DNA of 64,000 bases from JABWAN01 sp041918175 (GTDB taxonomy: Bacteria; Zhuqueibacterota; Zhuqueibacteria; Zhuqueibacterales; Zhuqueibacteraceae). The stretch covers positions 449,205-513,204 of the forward strand of contig JAYRWE010000094.1 of NCBI GenBank assembly GCA_041918175.1, written 5' to 3'. A program made the translations under genes and the position numbers. Positions 1-7,555 of this stretch are shown piece after piece (within the stretch, counting starts at the first letter, position 1; each line of letters starts with the position of its first letter). Below the pieces are notes generated by a model. It was not told where the DNA came from, did no database searches, and was given only the letters and a program-made list of their open reading frames with translations.

Positions 1-286
1 ATCTGTCGGTAAAATTCAAAACCGAAGCGCCGGGTTCGCGCGGGCTGGTGAGCAAGTGCAAATGATCGGGCATGAGGCAATAGACGTAAACGTTGCAGCG
101 ATACGTCTCTCGGGTTTCGCGCAACAGATCAATCACCATGCGATTGAGATTATCGCGCACAAACGGAGTTTGCAAAAGATACGCGCGTATTGTGAAGAAC
201 CAAACGATCTCGGGTCGGGTATACGTTGCCGCCGGAAGCCGTTTGTTCCGCGGCTTCAAGGGAAAGCATTTGGGGCGTTCGCGCAT
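1..286 (-). CDS. REP-associated tyrosine transposase (IS200-like), 3' end cut by window
   Basis: Reading the minus strand from ATG at 286 gives 95 codons open to the window edge. The protein has the Y1/HUH transposase signature 'YCLMPDHLHLL' with the paired histidines at residues 75 and 77, preceded by the IVWFFTIRAYLLQTP segment usual in these enzymes. RAYTs nick and rejoin single-stranded DNA at REP palindromes. The catalytic tyrosine lies beyond the window edge, so activity cannot be judged. A palindromic repeat pair sits immediately upstream at 300-405, which fits a RAYT with its cognate REP element. The family call is firm; the gene is incomplete only because of the window boundary. Confidence 0.8.
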   Translation of the reverse strand, partial: MRERPKCFPLKPRNKRLPAATYTRPEIVWFFTIRAYLLQTPFVRDNLNRMVIDLLRETRETYRCNVYVYCLMPDHLHLLTSPREPGASVLNFTDR

Positions 287-299
287 AGATCATCCTTTC

Positions 300-405
300 G
301 TAGCCCTCGCCCCTTGTGGACGAATGACTCTTGCATGTTCGTTTGGAACGAAGATGAATTTGTGAATTGTGCATGCCGCAGCGCCCCACAAGGGGGCGGG
401 GCTAC
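300..405. repeat. REP/BIME-like inverted repeat, family A
   Basis: Two 20-base arms at 300-319 and 386-405 are almost perfect reverse complements (core CGCCCCTTGTGG and CCACAAGGGGGCGGGG), separated by 66 bases that contain a smaller hairpin. The element lies between the 5' end of the RAYT gene and the 3' end of the creatininase gene. The same family recurs at 63781-63862. It is probably a non-autonomous REP doublet mobilised by a RAYT. Confidence 0.75.
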
Positions 406-1166
406 GAATACAAATCCTTCACGTCCGCATTCGCCAACTCCACCAAAAATTCTGCGATCTTTTGCGTCACGGCTTCGAAGAAGCGACGGCCTTTCTCCGC
501 GTTCGACGCATACGGATTGCCCACGCCGGTGTCGCGCGTGGCGCGGAGCCAATCGCGCGGGGTCCACGCCCAGCCTTCGCGAAACGCGGCAACACGAAAC
601 TGTCGCGCCGCGCCCTCGCCCGCTTCGGAGAGCGGCAACACCAACTCCGGCTCGAGAAATTGCACGAGACTCGTTTCCATCTCGCCCGCGTGGTCGCCAG
701 TATCCTCAAAAAATTGTGCATTGTCAAGGCAGCGATACCAATTCATGGTGCAGAGAAAGATCTCGTGCTTGGGCACCAGCTCGCGAATGATTTGTTTGAA
801 GTCATTCCCGCCGTGACCGTTGAGCACGAGCAATTTGGGAATGCGTTGCCGCGCGAGCGAGCCGGCAATATCATCGAGCAACGCAAGCTGCGTGCTCATG
901 TTCATGTTGATGGTGAGGCGAATATCGAGCTGGCTCGTGTTCACGCCGAAAGGCATCGTCGGGAGCACAACGACGCGCGCGCCTTGCTCCCACGCGAGCC
1001 GCGCGGCTTCGTGCGCGATGTGCTCGCTTTCAATCGTGTCGGTGGAATAAGGCAGATGATAATTGTGCGCTTCGGTTGCGCCCCAGGGCAGGATGGCGAG
1101 TTCGTAAGGAGTGTCTTTGACGTTTTTCCAATTCGTTTCGGCAAGTACGAAGGGGCGGCCGGGCAT
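402..1166 (-). CDS. creatininase-family amidohydrolase
   Basis: A 254-residue protein of the creatininase/creatinine amidohydrolase family, metal-dependent enzymes that hydrolyse cyclic amides or formamides in the cytoplasm. Family metal ligands are visible: 'WGATEAHNYHLPYSTDT' (E32, H34, D43), 'LNGHGGND' (H118) and 'DHAGEMETS' (E164). The start at 1166 is chosen because GGAG lies nine bases upstream and the first residues (PGRPFVLAETNW) match the usual family start; longer in-frame extensions reach into the neighbouring gene. Substrate cannot be told from sequence. It ends inside the edge of the family A repeat. It follows the Rpn-like gene on the same strand with a 52-base gap. Confidence 0.85.
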   Translation of the reverse strand: MPGRPFVLAETNWKNVKDTPYELAILPWGATEAHNYHLPYSTDTIESEHIAHEAARLAWEQGARVVVLPTMPFGVNTSQLDIRLTINMNMSTQLALLDDIAGSLARQRIPKLLVLNGHGGNDFKQIIRELVPKHEIFLCTMNWYRCLDNAQFFEDTGDHAGEMETSLVQFLEPELVLPLSEAGEGAARQFRVAAFREGWAWTPRDWLRATRDTGVGNPYASNAEKGRRFFEAVTQKIAEFLVELANADVKDLYS

Positions 1167-1218
1167 AGGTGGCATCTCCGAAGGGCATGCGAAAACTAAG
1201 GACGTTCGCAAAGGTGAG

Positions 1219-2262
1219 TTACTGCGCAGCGAGTTCTTGACGAAGCGTTTCCCAATCAACCGTTGTCAGCGCGCGGGCAATGAGGGCGTCGATGCGCTTC
1301 ACGTCTTGTAGCGCACCAATCGCACTCGCGAGTTCTTCCGGCGCGGGTCCGAGCTTTTGCGTGAGGATCAACAACAGCGTTTCTTTCTTACCCATCAACT
1401 CGCCTTCGATCTTTCCTTCAATCTTGCCTTGGGCTTTGCCTTTGCTCAAACCTTGATTGTACTTCGTTTCGAGCAAGGCCTGATTGTCCCAAATCCGCCT
1501 CCAACTCAACTCATACTGCCATTGCTCCTCGGGTTTGAGCTTCGCCAATTCCGCAATACGAAAGGCTTTTTGAAAAACGATCTCGCCCTTGAAAATCGCG
1601 GGAATGTGTTCGAGGCTGGGCAGGTACTTGAGAAAGTAAAGCCACTTGTTGAGATGAAGCTCCAAGCCATACTCCGGCTTGCTATCGTCGAACAGCGGCA
1701 GTTCGATGGTGACGAACTTCAGCTTGTCGTAAAACTGCCGGTGCGGCGGCTCGTCGTTGCGCAGACTGTGCCGGTTCACGGCTTTCGTGCTGTTGTCCAA
1801 AGCATAGGCTAAAATGGCGATGCAATACACCGCGCTCAACTCGTAGTTCCAGCCCTTCGCGCGCGTCTTGTCGCCATACTCCGGCCGCGACTCGCGAATA
1901 AAAGAGCCGGACGTTTCCCTTTCCGGCGGAGCAAAAGAAAAGAGCCTGCCCTTCTTGGCTTGCGCGACGATGGGAAACGTGGAGTAATAAAGCATGCGAT
2001 CCTTCATCCAAGCGACATAGTTCTTTTGCATCTCCACGATGAAGTGATTGCCTTCAACGTCTCGACAAAAGATGTCGTAGATGCCGCTGCGCTCGCCGTC
2101 GCTTTCGGGAAGCTGCTCTCGGTTCAAGAAACGAATGTCGAGCAGCGGCGTTTGCAACTCCAGCACATCGGTGATGAAGCTCATAATGATGTCGCGGTTG
2201 GCTTCTTCGCCGAAGATTTTTTTGAAACCGAAGTCCGTGGTCGGATCGAGGTAACGTGACAT
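1219..2262 (-). CDS. Rpn-family PD-(D/E)XK nuclease / putative transposase
   Basis: A 347-residue protein that opens with 'MSRYLDPTTDFGFKKIFG', the hallmark of the PD-(D/E)XK nuclease family transposases (PDDEXK_2, Rpn-like). The nuclease core includes 'GIYDIFCRDVEGNHFIVEMQ', giving a D...E-x-Q active-site pattern around residues 80-97. The C-terminus carries Gly/Lys repeats of 'GKIEGKIEGE' type (about residue 270), a segment where these proteins often vary in length. Family members cleave DNA and promote recA-independent recombination in E. coli. Start is supported by AAAGGGG upstream. It sits alone among unrelated genes, as is usual for this family. Confidence 0.85.
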   Translation of the reverse strand: MSRYLDPTTDFGFKKIFGEEANRDIIMSFITDVLELQTPLLDIRFLNREQLPESDGERSGIYDIFCRDVEGNHFIVEMQKNYVAWMKDRMLYYSTFPIVAQAKKGRLFSFAPPERETSGSFIRESRPEYGDKTRAKGWNYELSAVYCIAILAYALDNSTKAVNRHSLRNDEPPHRQFYDKLKFVTIELPLFDDSKPEYGLELHLNKWLYFLKYLPSLEHIPAIFKGEIVFQKAFRIAELAKLKPEEQWQYELSWRRIWDNQALLETKYNQGLSKGKAQGKIEGKIEGELMGKKETLLLILTQKLGPAPEELASAIGALQDVKRIDALIARALTTVDWETLRQELAAQ

Positions 2263-2308
2263 GTGAAGCCCCTTTCTTGGTGCAAAATAGTTTACAGGCG
2301 TTGCGCCT

Positions 2309-2375
2309 CCAACGGCTTGGCCGTTGGATTTTCGCGCATCACAACTTTACTAAACTTTCAAAGTTTAGTAAAGTT
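2309..2375. repeat. two adjacent palindromes between genes
   Basis: A GC-rich palindrome at 2309-2327 (CCAACGGCTTGGCCGTTGG) is followed by an AT-rich perfect palindrome at 2343-2375 with 16-base arms and a single central base (arm AACTTTACTAAACTTT). A CTTTTT run follows on the plus strand. Both flanking genes are on the minus strand, so a terminator for the gene ending at 2380 would be read in the other direction. A REP-type element or a bidirectional terminator are both possible. Confidence 0.6.
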
Positions 2376-2379
2376 CTTT

Positions 2380-2997
2380 TTAACCATCCAGCTCATACGC
2401 GATTTTCAGCCAGCGTTTCACTTCTTCATCAATATCTTCCAACGCACTGATCGCAAAGCAATGCGTGATGCGGTCGCCCGTCGCGAGCCCGCCGGTGTCT
2501 TTCAATCGCTTCGAAAGTTTTTGCTTCACGCCTTTGAGCGCTAAACCGAAATCGATGCGCGTGCGCGTCGCGGGTTTGATTTGCACGAACACATGATTGC
2601 GATACAGCGGCACCATGGTTTCGCACGGGCACACTTTCACGTCGTCTGCGAGCGACAAACCAAGCTCAACGAGCGCATCGTGCAACGGGCGCAGCGCAGG
2701 CTTGGCGGCATACATGTTTTCGACATAGCCAGACGCGGCTTTGAGATAGGCTGCGCCATCCGTGTCTTCCGCGCCCTTGCCTTCCGCACGCGCGGCGATC
2801 ATCGCGACCGTGGTGCCGCCGAGTTGGTATTCCTTCTTCAACCAATCGCGCCGCTCCTTCTCCCCTTTCGGCCCGGATTTCTTGATGAGTCGCACCCACT
2901 CATCAATCGACTTGCCGGTCTTCTCGGGCAGATTGTTGATGATGGCTTGCGCATAGGCGACCGAAGGATGAACGCTGTAGAGTGATTTGCGCGGCAT
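2380..2997 (-). CDS. DUF4287 and DUF5655 domain protein
   Basis: A 205-residue protein. The N-terminal half ('GKSIDEWVRLIKKSGPKGEKERRDWLKKEYQLG') matches DUF4287. The C-terminal half, from about residue 110, matches DUF5655, a domain with 'PLYRNHVFVQIKPATRTRIDFGLAL' that resembles the DUF1801/YdhG type fold. Function is unknown. The start at 2997 is taken because GGAG lies nine bases upstream; an in-frame TTG at 3012 overlaps that ribosome site. It is 20 bases downstream of the heme-TPR gene on the same strand and may be co-transcribed. Confidence 0.75.
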   Translation of the reverse strand: MPRKSLYSVHPSVAYAQAIINNLPEKTGKSIDEWVRLIKKSGPKGEKERRDWLKKEYQLGGTTVAMIAARAEGKGAEDTDGAAYLKAASGYVENMYAAKPALRPLHDALVELGLSLADDVKVCPCETMVPLYRNHVFVQIKPATRTRIDFGLALKGVKQKLSKRLKDTGGLATGDRITHCFAISALEDIDEEVKRWLKIAYELDG

Positions 2998-3017
2998 GGC
3001 TCGTGTCTCCAATCGTT

Positions 3018-5081
3018 TTAGAAGCGTTGTTCGTTTTTCACGATTTGCTCCAACATGCTTTTGAGGCGCGCGTTGTTTGGCTCGATTTCAAGGCCACGGC
3101 GCACATATTTTTTCGCGGCGCCATACTCTCCCTGCAAAGAATAAACGAAAGCTAAATTGCCGTATGCCGGAAGAAATCGTGGATCGCGCGCGAGCACTTG
3201 CGCAAAATAGTCCACGCTCTCGGCATAATTGCCTTCCGCCATCGCGCACGTGCCCAAGTTATTCAGCGTGACCACCTCATCCGGATCGTATTGCAATGCG
3301 CGCAAGAAGTGCTGCTTTGCAGTGACGAGATCATTCTTTCTCTGCGCGAAAAATTCGCCGAGCGCGTTGTGTGCGGGCGTGTAGCTCGGCTGCGCCTTTA
3401 GTGCCCGCTCGAAACATTCGAATGCAGCAGGGCCATTTTCTTTTTGTTGATAAAGCTTGCCGAGTTGTGTGAGCGCCGGCGCATTGTCGGGCCAAAGTTG
3501 CAAAGCGGTTTGATAAGCCGTGATCGCTTCTTCAACTTTGCCCAAACGGTTTAAGGTCTTGGCCGTCTCAAAAAATGCGAGCGCGTTTTGCGGCGCGCGT
3601 TTACTCAGCGTGCGAAACTCTTGCAGTGCGGCTTCCAATTCATTGCGATACGAATAGGCCAGCCCAAGATGATAGCGCCCGGACTCGTGCTCGGGATACT
3701 TTTGCAAACCTTCCTGCAGCAACGCCACGGCGCGATTGAAATACGTTTGCTCCTTGCGCGAAACTTCGAAGTAGCGCAAATACGCAATGCCAAGCCGAAC
3801 CTTTGCCGCTTCGTCTTCTTCCCCAAAAAAATCTTTGAGCGCAATCGCCGTATCCGTGTGCGCAGGCTGCGTTGCAAATGGCGCTTTCTGAATCCAATGG
3901 TCCGTGAAATTCACATGCACCACGTCGGAGGTGTTGCCTTGGGGCATGTGGCACGCGATGCAATCGCTGCCGGCTTTGTGTTGTTGCTGAACACTGAGCG
4001 TCGCGAGGTCGTGGCAACTCACGCACGCATTGTTGAAAGAATCGCGCGCTGTGGTTTTCACGGATTGATGCGGGTTGTGGCAAGAGATGCAAACCAGTTT
4101 GCCGTTACTTTTGATGAAACATGCACTCAGAGCCAACCGCTCGCCGTGACTCGCAACGCGAAAATCACCGAGCGGCGAATTTTCTAACACATAAACCGAG
4201 CGCACCGCCTGCAGGCGCATGCCCGGACGAAAATCATTTTCGCTTTTGCCTTCTTTGAGAAGGCGCACTTCACCCTGCAAATGACATTGATAGCAGACAT
4301 CCATTTGCAACGCCGGCGACAAACGTCGCGGATTGACAATCGTGCGATCCATGCTCGCGCGCGTTGAGTCGGTAAATTTGGTTTGATAGCGCGCAGCAAC
4401 GTGCAACTCGCCCGGGCCGTGGCAACGCTCGCAGCCGATGCCGTGCGGCACTTCGCTGTAACGATTGCCGGAGTGCGGCACATATTCCGCATAGCCATTG
4501 TGGCAACTCATGCAACCGGCAACCACTGGGCGCGAAAAACGCGAGTTCGCGATGGCATAGCCGGGACTCATGCCCCAACTTTTTTTCTGCGCATACCACG
4601 TGAGCGGCATTTCATAAAGAAAGCCGTTCTCGCTCGTGAGGTAGGTGCGCGCGTGATTGCCGGAGCCGATCACGTAATCAACCTTGCGCGTCAACTCGTG
4701 CGTGCGCTCGCCTTTTTCATTCAAACGATATTCGCGCTGATAAAGCGTATCGCCCTGCGTGAAAGCTTCATAATAAAAATTCGAACGCGCTTCGTAAACG
4801 GGATTGCTCGTAGAGAGAGCCTCGATGCGTGGCGCCGACGCGAGTGGATAAAACGAACGGCCCATGCCGGTTTGTTTGAAGCTCTTGAAAATTTCGGAAT
4901 GGCAGAGTGCACAATCATCGTCGCCGACGTATTGTACTTGGGGAGCGAGATTCAAGAAAGCGATTGGCTCGGCAGACGCAATGTTTGCGGGTGTGCGGCG
5001 CTCTTTTTCTTTTTGATCGCACGCGCAAAGCGCAAGCGTTAGCACGGCGATAGCAAGAAAAATTTTCACAGCTCTGCTCAT
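3018..5081 (-). CDS. heptaheme cytochrome c-TPR lipoprotein
   Basis: A 687-residue exported protein. Residues 6-21 form a lipoprotein signal ending near 'LALCAC'. Seven CxxCH heme sites are visible: CALCH (57-61), CMSCH, CERCH, CYQCH, CISCH, CVSCH and CIACH, followed by about 250 residues of TPR repeats ('YRHLGLAYSYRNELEAALQEF'-type helices). Such cytochromes carry electrons in the periplasm or at the cell surface; the TPR tail probably binds partners. The start ATG at 5081 overlaps the stop of the upstream BRO/DinD-like remnant (ATGA), implying translational coupling. A second cytochrome-TPR gene lies at 22571. The redox partner is unknown. Confidence 0.85.
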   Translation of the reverse strand: MSRAVKIFLAIAVLTLALCACDQKEKERRTPANIASAEPIAFLNLAPQVQYVGDDDCALCHSEIFKSFKQTGMGRSFYPLASAPRIEALSTSNPVYEARSNFYYEAFTQGDTLYQREYRLNEKGERTHELTRKVDYVIGSGNHARTYLTSENGFLYEMPLTWYAQKKSWGMSPGYAIANSRFSRPVVAGCMSCHNGYAEYVPHSGNRYSEVPHGIGCERCHGPGELHVAARYQTKFTDSTRASMDRTIVNPRRLSPALQMDVCYQCHLQGEVRLLKEGKSENDFRPGMRLQAVRSVYVLENSPLGDFRVASHGERLALSACFIKSNGKLVCISCHNPHQSVKTTARDSFNNACVSCHDLATLSVQQQHKAGSDCIACHMPQGNTSDVVHVNFTDHWIQKAPFATQPAHTDTAIALKDFFGEEDEAAKVRLGIAYLRYFEVSRKEQTYFNRAVALLQEGLQKYPEHESGRYHLGLAYSYRNELEAALQEFRTLSKRAPQNALAFFETAKTLNRLGKVEEAITAYQTALQLWPDNAPALTQLGKLYQQKENGPAAFECFERALKAQPSYTPAHNALGEFFAQRKNDLVTAKQHFLRALQYDPDEVVTLNNLGTCAMAEGNYAESVDYFAQVLARDPRFLPAYGNLAFVYSLQGEYGAAKKYVRRGLEIEPNNARLKSMLEQIVKNEQRF

Positions 5082-5362
5082 GAGGGAATGGATTGAATGA
5101 TACGCAAAAGCCCTTCGACATTCGCGCATTGCACCTGCCTTCTTTTTCCATCAGCGGCGGTCATTCCAACTAGGGTACAAATTGTACCCCAGTTGAAATT
5201 CAACTCCGGATCGCGCTGCCGCATTCTTTTAATGTACTGCTTGACATCCATACTATCCGTCAAAGCTTCCACCACATCCGCGACCGAGAAATACCACTTC
5301 TGATCGGCCTCATTCCATGCGGAGCGATTTTTTTTGCTTTCAAAAATTTTGATATTGCTCAT
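5078..5362 (-). pseudogene. BRO/DinD-like phage antirepressor, N-terminal fragment
   Basis: Residues 1-94 ('FESKKNRSAWNEADQKWYFS', 'VADVVEALTDSMDVKQYIKRM') match the Bro-N domain of DinD-like or prophage antirepressor proteins, which are normally about 250-300 residues. The frame stops right after 'GLLRIIQSIPS', where full-length homologues continue, so roughly two thirds is missing. GGAGG six bases upstream supports expression. Its TGA overlaps the ATG of the heptaheme cytochrome gene. It is best read as a remnant that now acts as a short leader gene, though a retained small DNA-binding protein is possible. Confidence 0.7.
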
Positions 5363-5511
5363 CTTTGCCCTCCGTTTTTGGTTGAGGTGAAATTATTTTG
5401 CTGCGCCGCAGCCCGTCGTGTGCGGGCGAAACGTGCGTGATGAGTGACAGAACTCTTGAGATGAACAAAAGCGGTTGGAGCTTTGTTTTATCCAAACTGG
5501 TTTAACCTTCA

Positions 5512-5592
5512 TAAAAAAAATCTCCAACGAAAAGATTAAGGCCGACGGATATTTTTATCCGCCGACCTCGATCTGAGCGTTGGAGAAAAAAA
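5512..5592. terminator. bidirectional terminator-like nested hairpin
   Basis: The outer arms TCTCCAACG (5521-5529) and CGTTGGAGA pair, and an inner stem (GCCGACGGAT...ATCCGCCGAC, about 5541-5566) lies between them. A run of A precedes and another follows the outer stem, giving U-runs in both directions. It lies just downstream of the CRTAC1-like gene ending at 5601 and is likely its terminator. Confidence 0.55.
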
Positions 5593-5600
5593 TTAAAACT

Positions 5601-7349
5601 TCATCTATTCAACGCCACTGCTTCTTGCTTCGCAAACTCTTTCAACTCGCCTTCGCCTTCAACCAACAACAGCTCGCGATTCGCGGCGACGTTGTGAAAG
5701 CGATCCACGCGGCCGCTGGGCCAATACACGAGCAGTGAGTCGGCTTGCGTGCTCGCGCCGAGGCCGAACGTTGCGACTTTTTCCAAGCTGGCGAGAAAAC
5801 TTGAGCCGGTGCGGATGCAGCGCTCCATGCGCAGCGTATCAACTTTCGCGACGAAACGCGTGCCGATGCCGTCGCGATTCGTTTTCGTGCCTTGCACGCG
5901 CAGCCGCAAATAATGATTGCCGTTGCTCAATTCATTGCGCCACAAATGCACCGGGCCGCCGTTCTCTGTGATGAGCACATCGAGATCGCCGTCGCGATCA
6001 TAATCCGCGTAAGCCGTGCCGCGCCCGACGAGGGGCTGCTGCAACACGCCGCCAACCTTCGGCGCTTCATCGGAAAAAAAGCCGTTGCCGTCATTCAAAA
6101 AAAGATGCGGCGGCTCGCGATACGTGATGCCGTCCTGCGTAATCTCGATGTCTTCTTGCACGTGCCCGTTCGCGGTGAAGAGATCAAGGTCGCCGTCGAG
6201 ATCGACATCAAACAAAAAAAGGCCAAACGTGAGCGTCATCAAACTCGGGCGACCGATCTTCGAAGCCGCGGCGCGATCGGTGAAAAGATCGTTGCCGCTA
6301 TAGCGATATACGCCGATCATCTCTTTCGAGAAATTTCCGATGAAGATCGTCTCCGCCTCGGTGTTGTCAATCACGCCCACGTCGATGCCCATGCCCGCAC
6401 GCGCGCGGCCGTTTTCATCATAAGCCACACCGCTGTACGCCGCGAGTTCTTCAAACGTGCCGTTGCCTTTGTTCTTATAAAGAAGATTGCGCTGCGTGTC
6501 GTTCGCAACGACCAAATCCGGCCAGCCATCGCGATTGAAATCACACTCGGCAATGCCCAAAGTTTTGCCGGGCGATTGCGCAAAGCCCGCGGCCTCGGTT
6601 TGATCCGTGAACGTGCCGTCGCCATTGTTGTGATAATATCTGCCGGGCACGCCTTTGTAAAGTTCAGGCGTACAATAGCTCTTCGTTTTGCCGTCGAGCG
6701 TACACCACAAATCTTTTTCCGGGGACCAAGCAACGTAATTGCCGACATACAAATCAAGATGGCCATCTTTATCCGCGTCGAAAAAAATCGCGGAGCTGCT
6801 CCACGTCGGTTCGCCCGCGACGTTTGCGTTTTTTCCAACTTCAACGAAAGTGCTGCCCTCGTTGCGCAACAGCAAGTTGCTTTGCAAAGTGGTGAAATAA
6901 AAATCTTGATCGCCGTCGTTGTCATAATCCGCTACGGCAATGCCGAAACCATATTCGGCGATTTTACCCAAACCGGCTTCGTTGGTTTTGTTTGAAAAAG
7001 AACCGTCGCCGTTATTGCGATAAAGCCACAGCGCCTGCGCGGGCTGCGCTTTTTCTTTGGCCCATCGCCCGCCGCCCACGAGCAAAACATCCTGCCAACC
7101 ATCGCCATCGTAATCAATGAATCCGCCGCCCGACCCCATCGACTCCGGAAACCACTTGTCGCCAACCGCGCCCGTGACGTGGCGGAACTCGCCGAGGCCC
7201 GCGCTTGCGGTCACGTCGGTGAAGCTGAGTGCGACGCCGCTTGCGGCTTGCGTTTTTTGCTGCTCGACCTTTTCGGCGCGATTGCAGCCGAGCGCGAGCA
7301 CAATGAATAAGAGCGCGCAGATGACTACCCCACACGAAAGGGAGGTCAC
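5601..7349 (-). CDS. CRTAC1-like FG-GAP repeat / ASPIC-UnbV lipoprotein
   Basis: A 582-residue exported protein. It starts at GTG 7349, with GAGGAGG seven bases upstream and a lipoprotein signal ending 'VLALGCNR' (Cys22). The body has repeated calcium-binding FG-GAP/VCBS motifs such as 'DYDGDGWQDVLLVGGG', 'DYDNDGDQDFYF' and 'DADKDGHLDLYVGN'. The C-terminus is an ASPIC/UnbV domain ('GIGTRFVAK...LLVYWPSGRVDRF'). Proteins of this CRTAC1 type form extracellular beta-propellers; their ligands are mostly unknown. A frame extending upstream to 7559 would run through a palindromic repeat and lacks a signal, so it is rejected. It is closely related to the gene at 18770. Confidence 0.85.
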   Translation of the reverse strand: MTSLSCGVVICALLFIVLALGCNRAEKVEQQKTQAASGVALSFTDVTASAGLGEFRHVTGAVGDKWFPESMGSGGGFIDYDGDGWQDVLLVGGGRWAKEKAQPAQALWLYRNNGDGSFSNKTNEAGLGKIAEYGFGIAVADYDNDGDQDFYFTTLQSNLLLRNEGSTFVEVGKNANVAGEPTWSSSAIFFDADKDGHLDLYVGNYVAWSPEKDLWCTLDGKTKSYCTPELYKGVPGRYYHNNGDGTFTDQTEAAGFAQSPGKTLGIAECDFNRDGWPDLVVANDTQRNLLYKNKGNGTFEELAAYSGVAYDENGRARAGMGIDVGVIDNTEAETIFIGNFSKEMIGVYRYSGNDLFTDRAAASKIGRPSLMTLTFGLFLFDVDLDGDLDLFTANGHVQEDIEITQDGITYREPPHLFLNDGNGFFSDEAPKVGGVLQQPLVGRGTAYADYDRDGDLDVLITENGGPVHLWRNELSNGNHYLRLRVQGTKTNRDGIGTRFVAKVDTLRMERCIRTGSSFLASLEKVATFGLGASTQADSLLVYWPSGRVDRFHNVAANRELLLVEGEGELKEFAKQEAVALNR

Positions 7350-7367
7350 GCTTTCCCCTCCTCGAAT

Positions 7368-7438
7368 GTCATTCTGCAAGAATCTTTTTATGTGCTGGAG
7401 ATGCTTTCGAGCGCTTAAAAAGATTCCTCCTGAATGAC
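7368..7438. repeat. inverted repeat, 22-base arms
   Basis: Arms at 7368-7389 (GTCATTCTGCAAGAATC...) and 7417-7438 (...GATTCCTCCTGAATGAC) are reverse complements with a few mismatches, separated by about 27 bases. The element fills the gap between two same-strand CRTAC1-like genes. A degraded half copy (AGACTCTTACAGAATGAC) may be present near 18705-18722. It resembles a small MITE or REP doublet. Confidence 0.6.
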
Positions 7439-7555
7439 AAGTAAATGGGGATGCAGTGCAAACAAAAATCTTTCGCGTCAGCGATGTTATCAGCGACACT
7501 CCCCGCAATGGGGCAATGGTCGAATCATTCATCAATTCCATTCGTCTGCTCACCT

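Noticed and set aside
5892..6995. Long plus-strand frame opposite the CRTAC1 gene
   Set aside because: It has no ribosome site and low-complexity Arg/Ala/Ile composition. The opposite strand carries a full FG-GAP protein.
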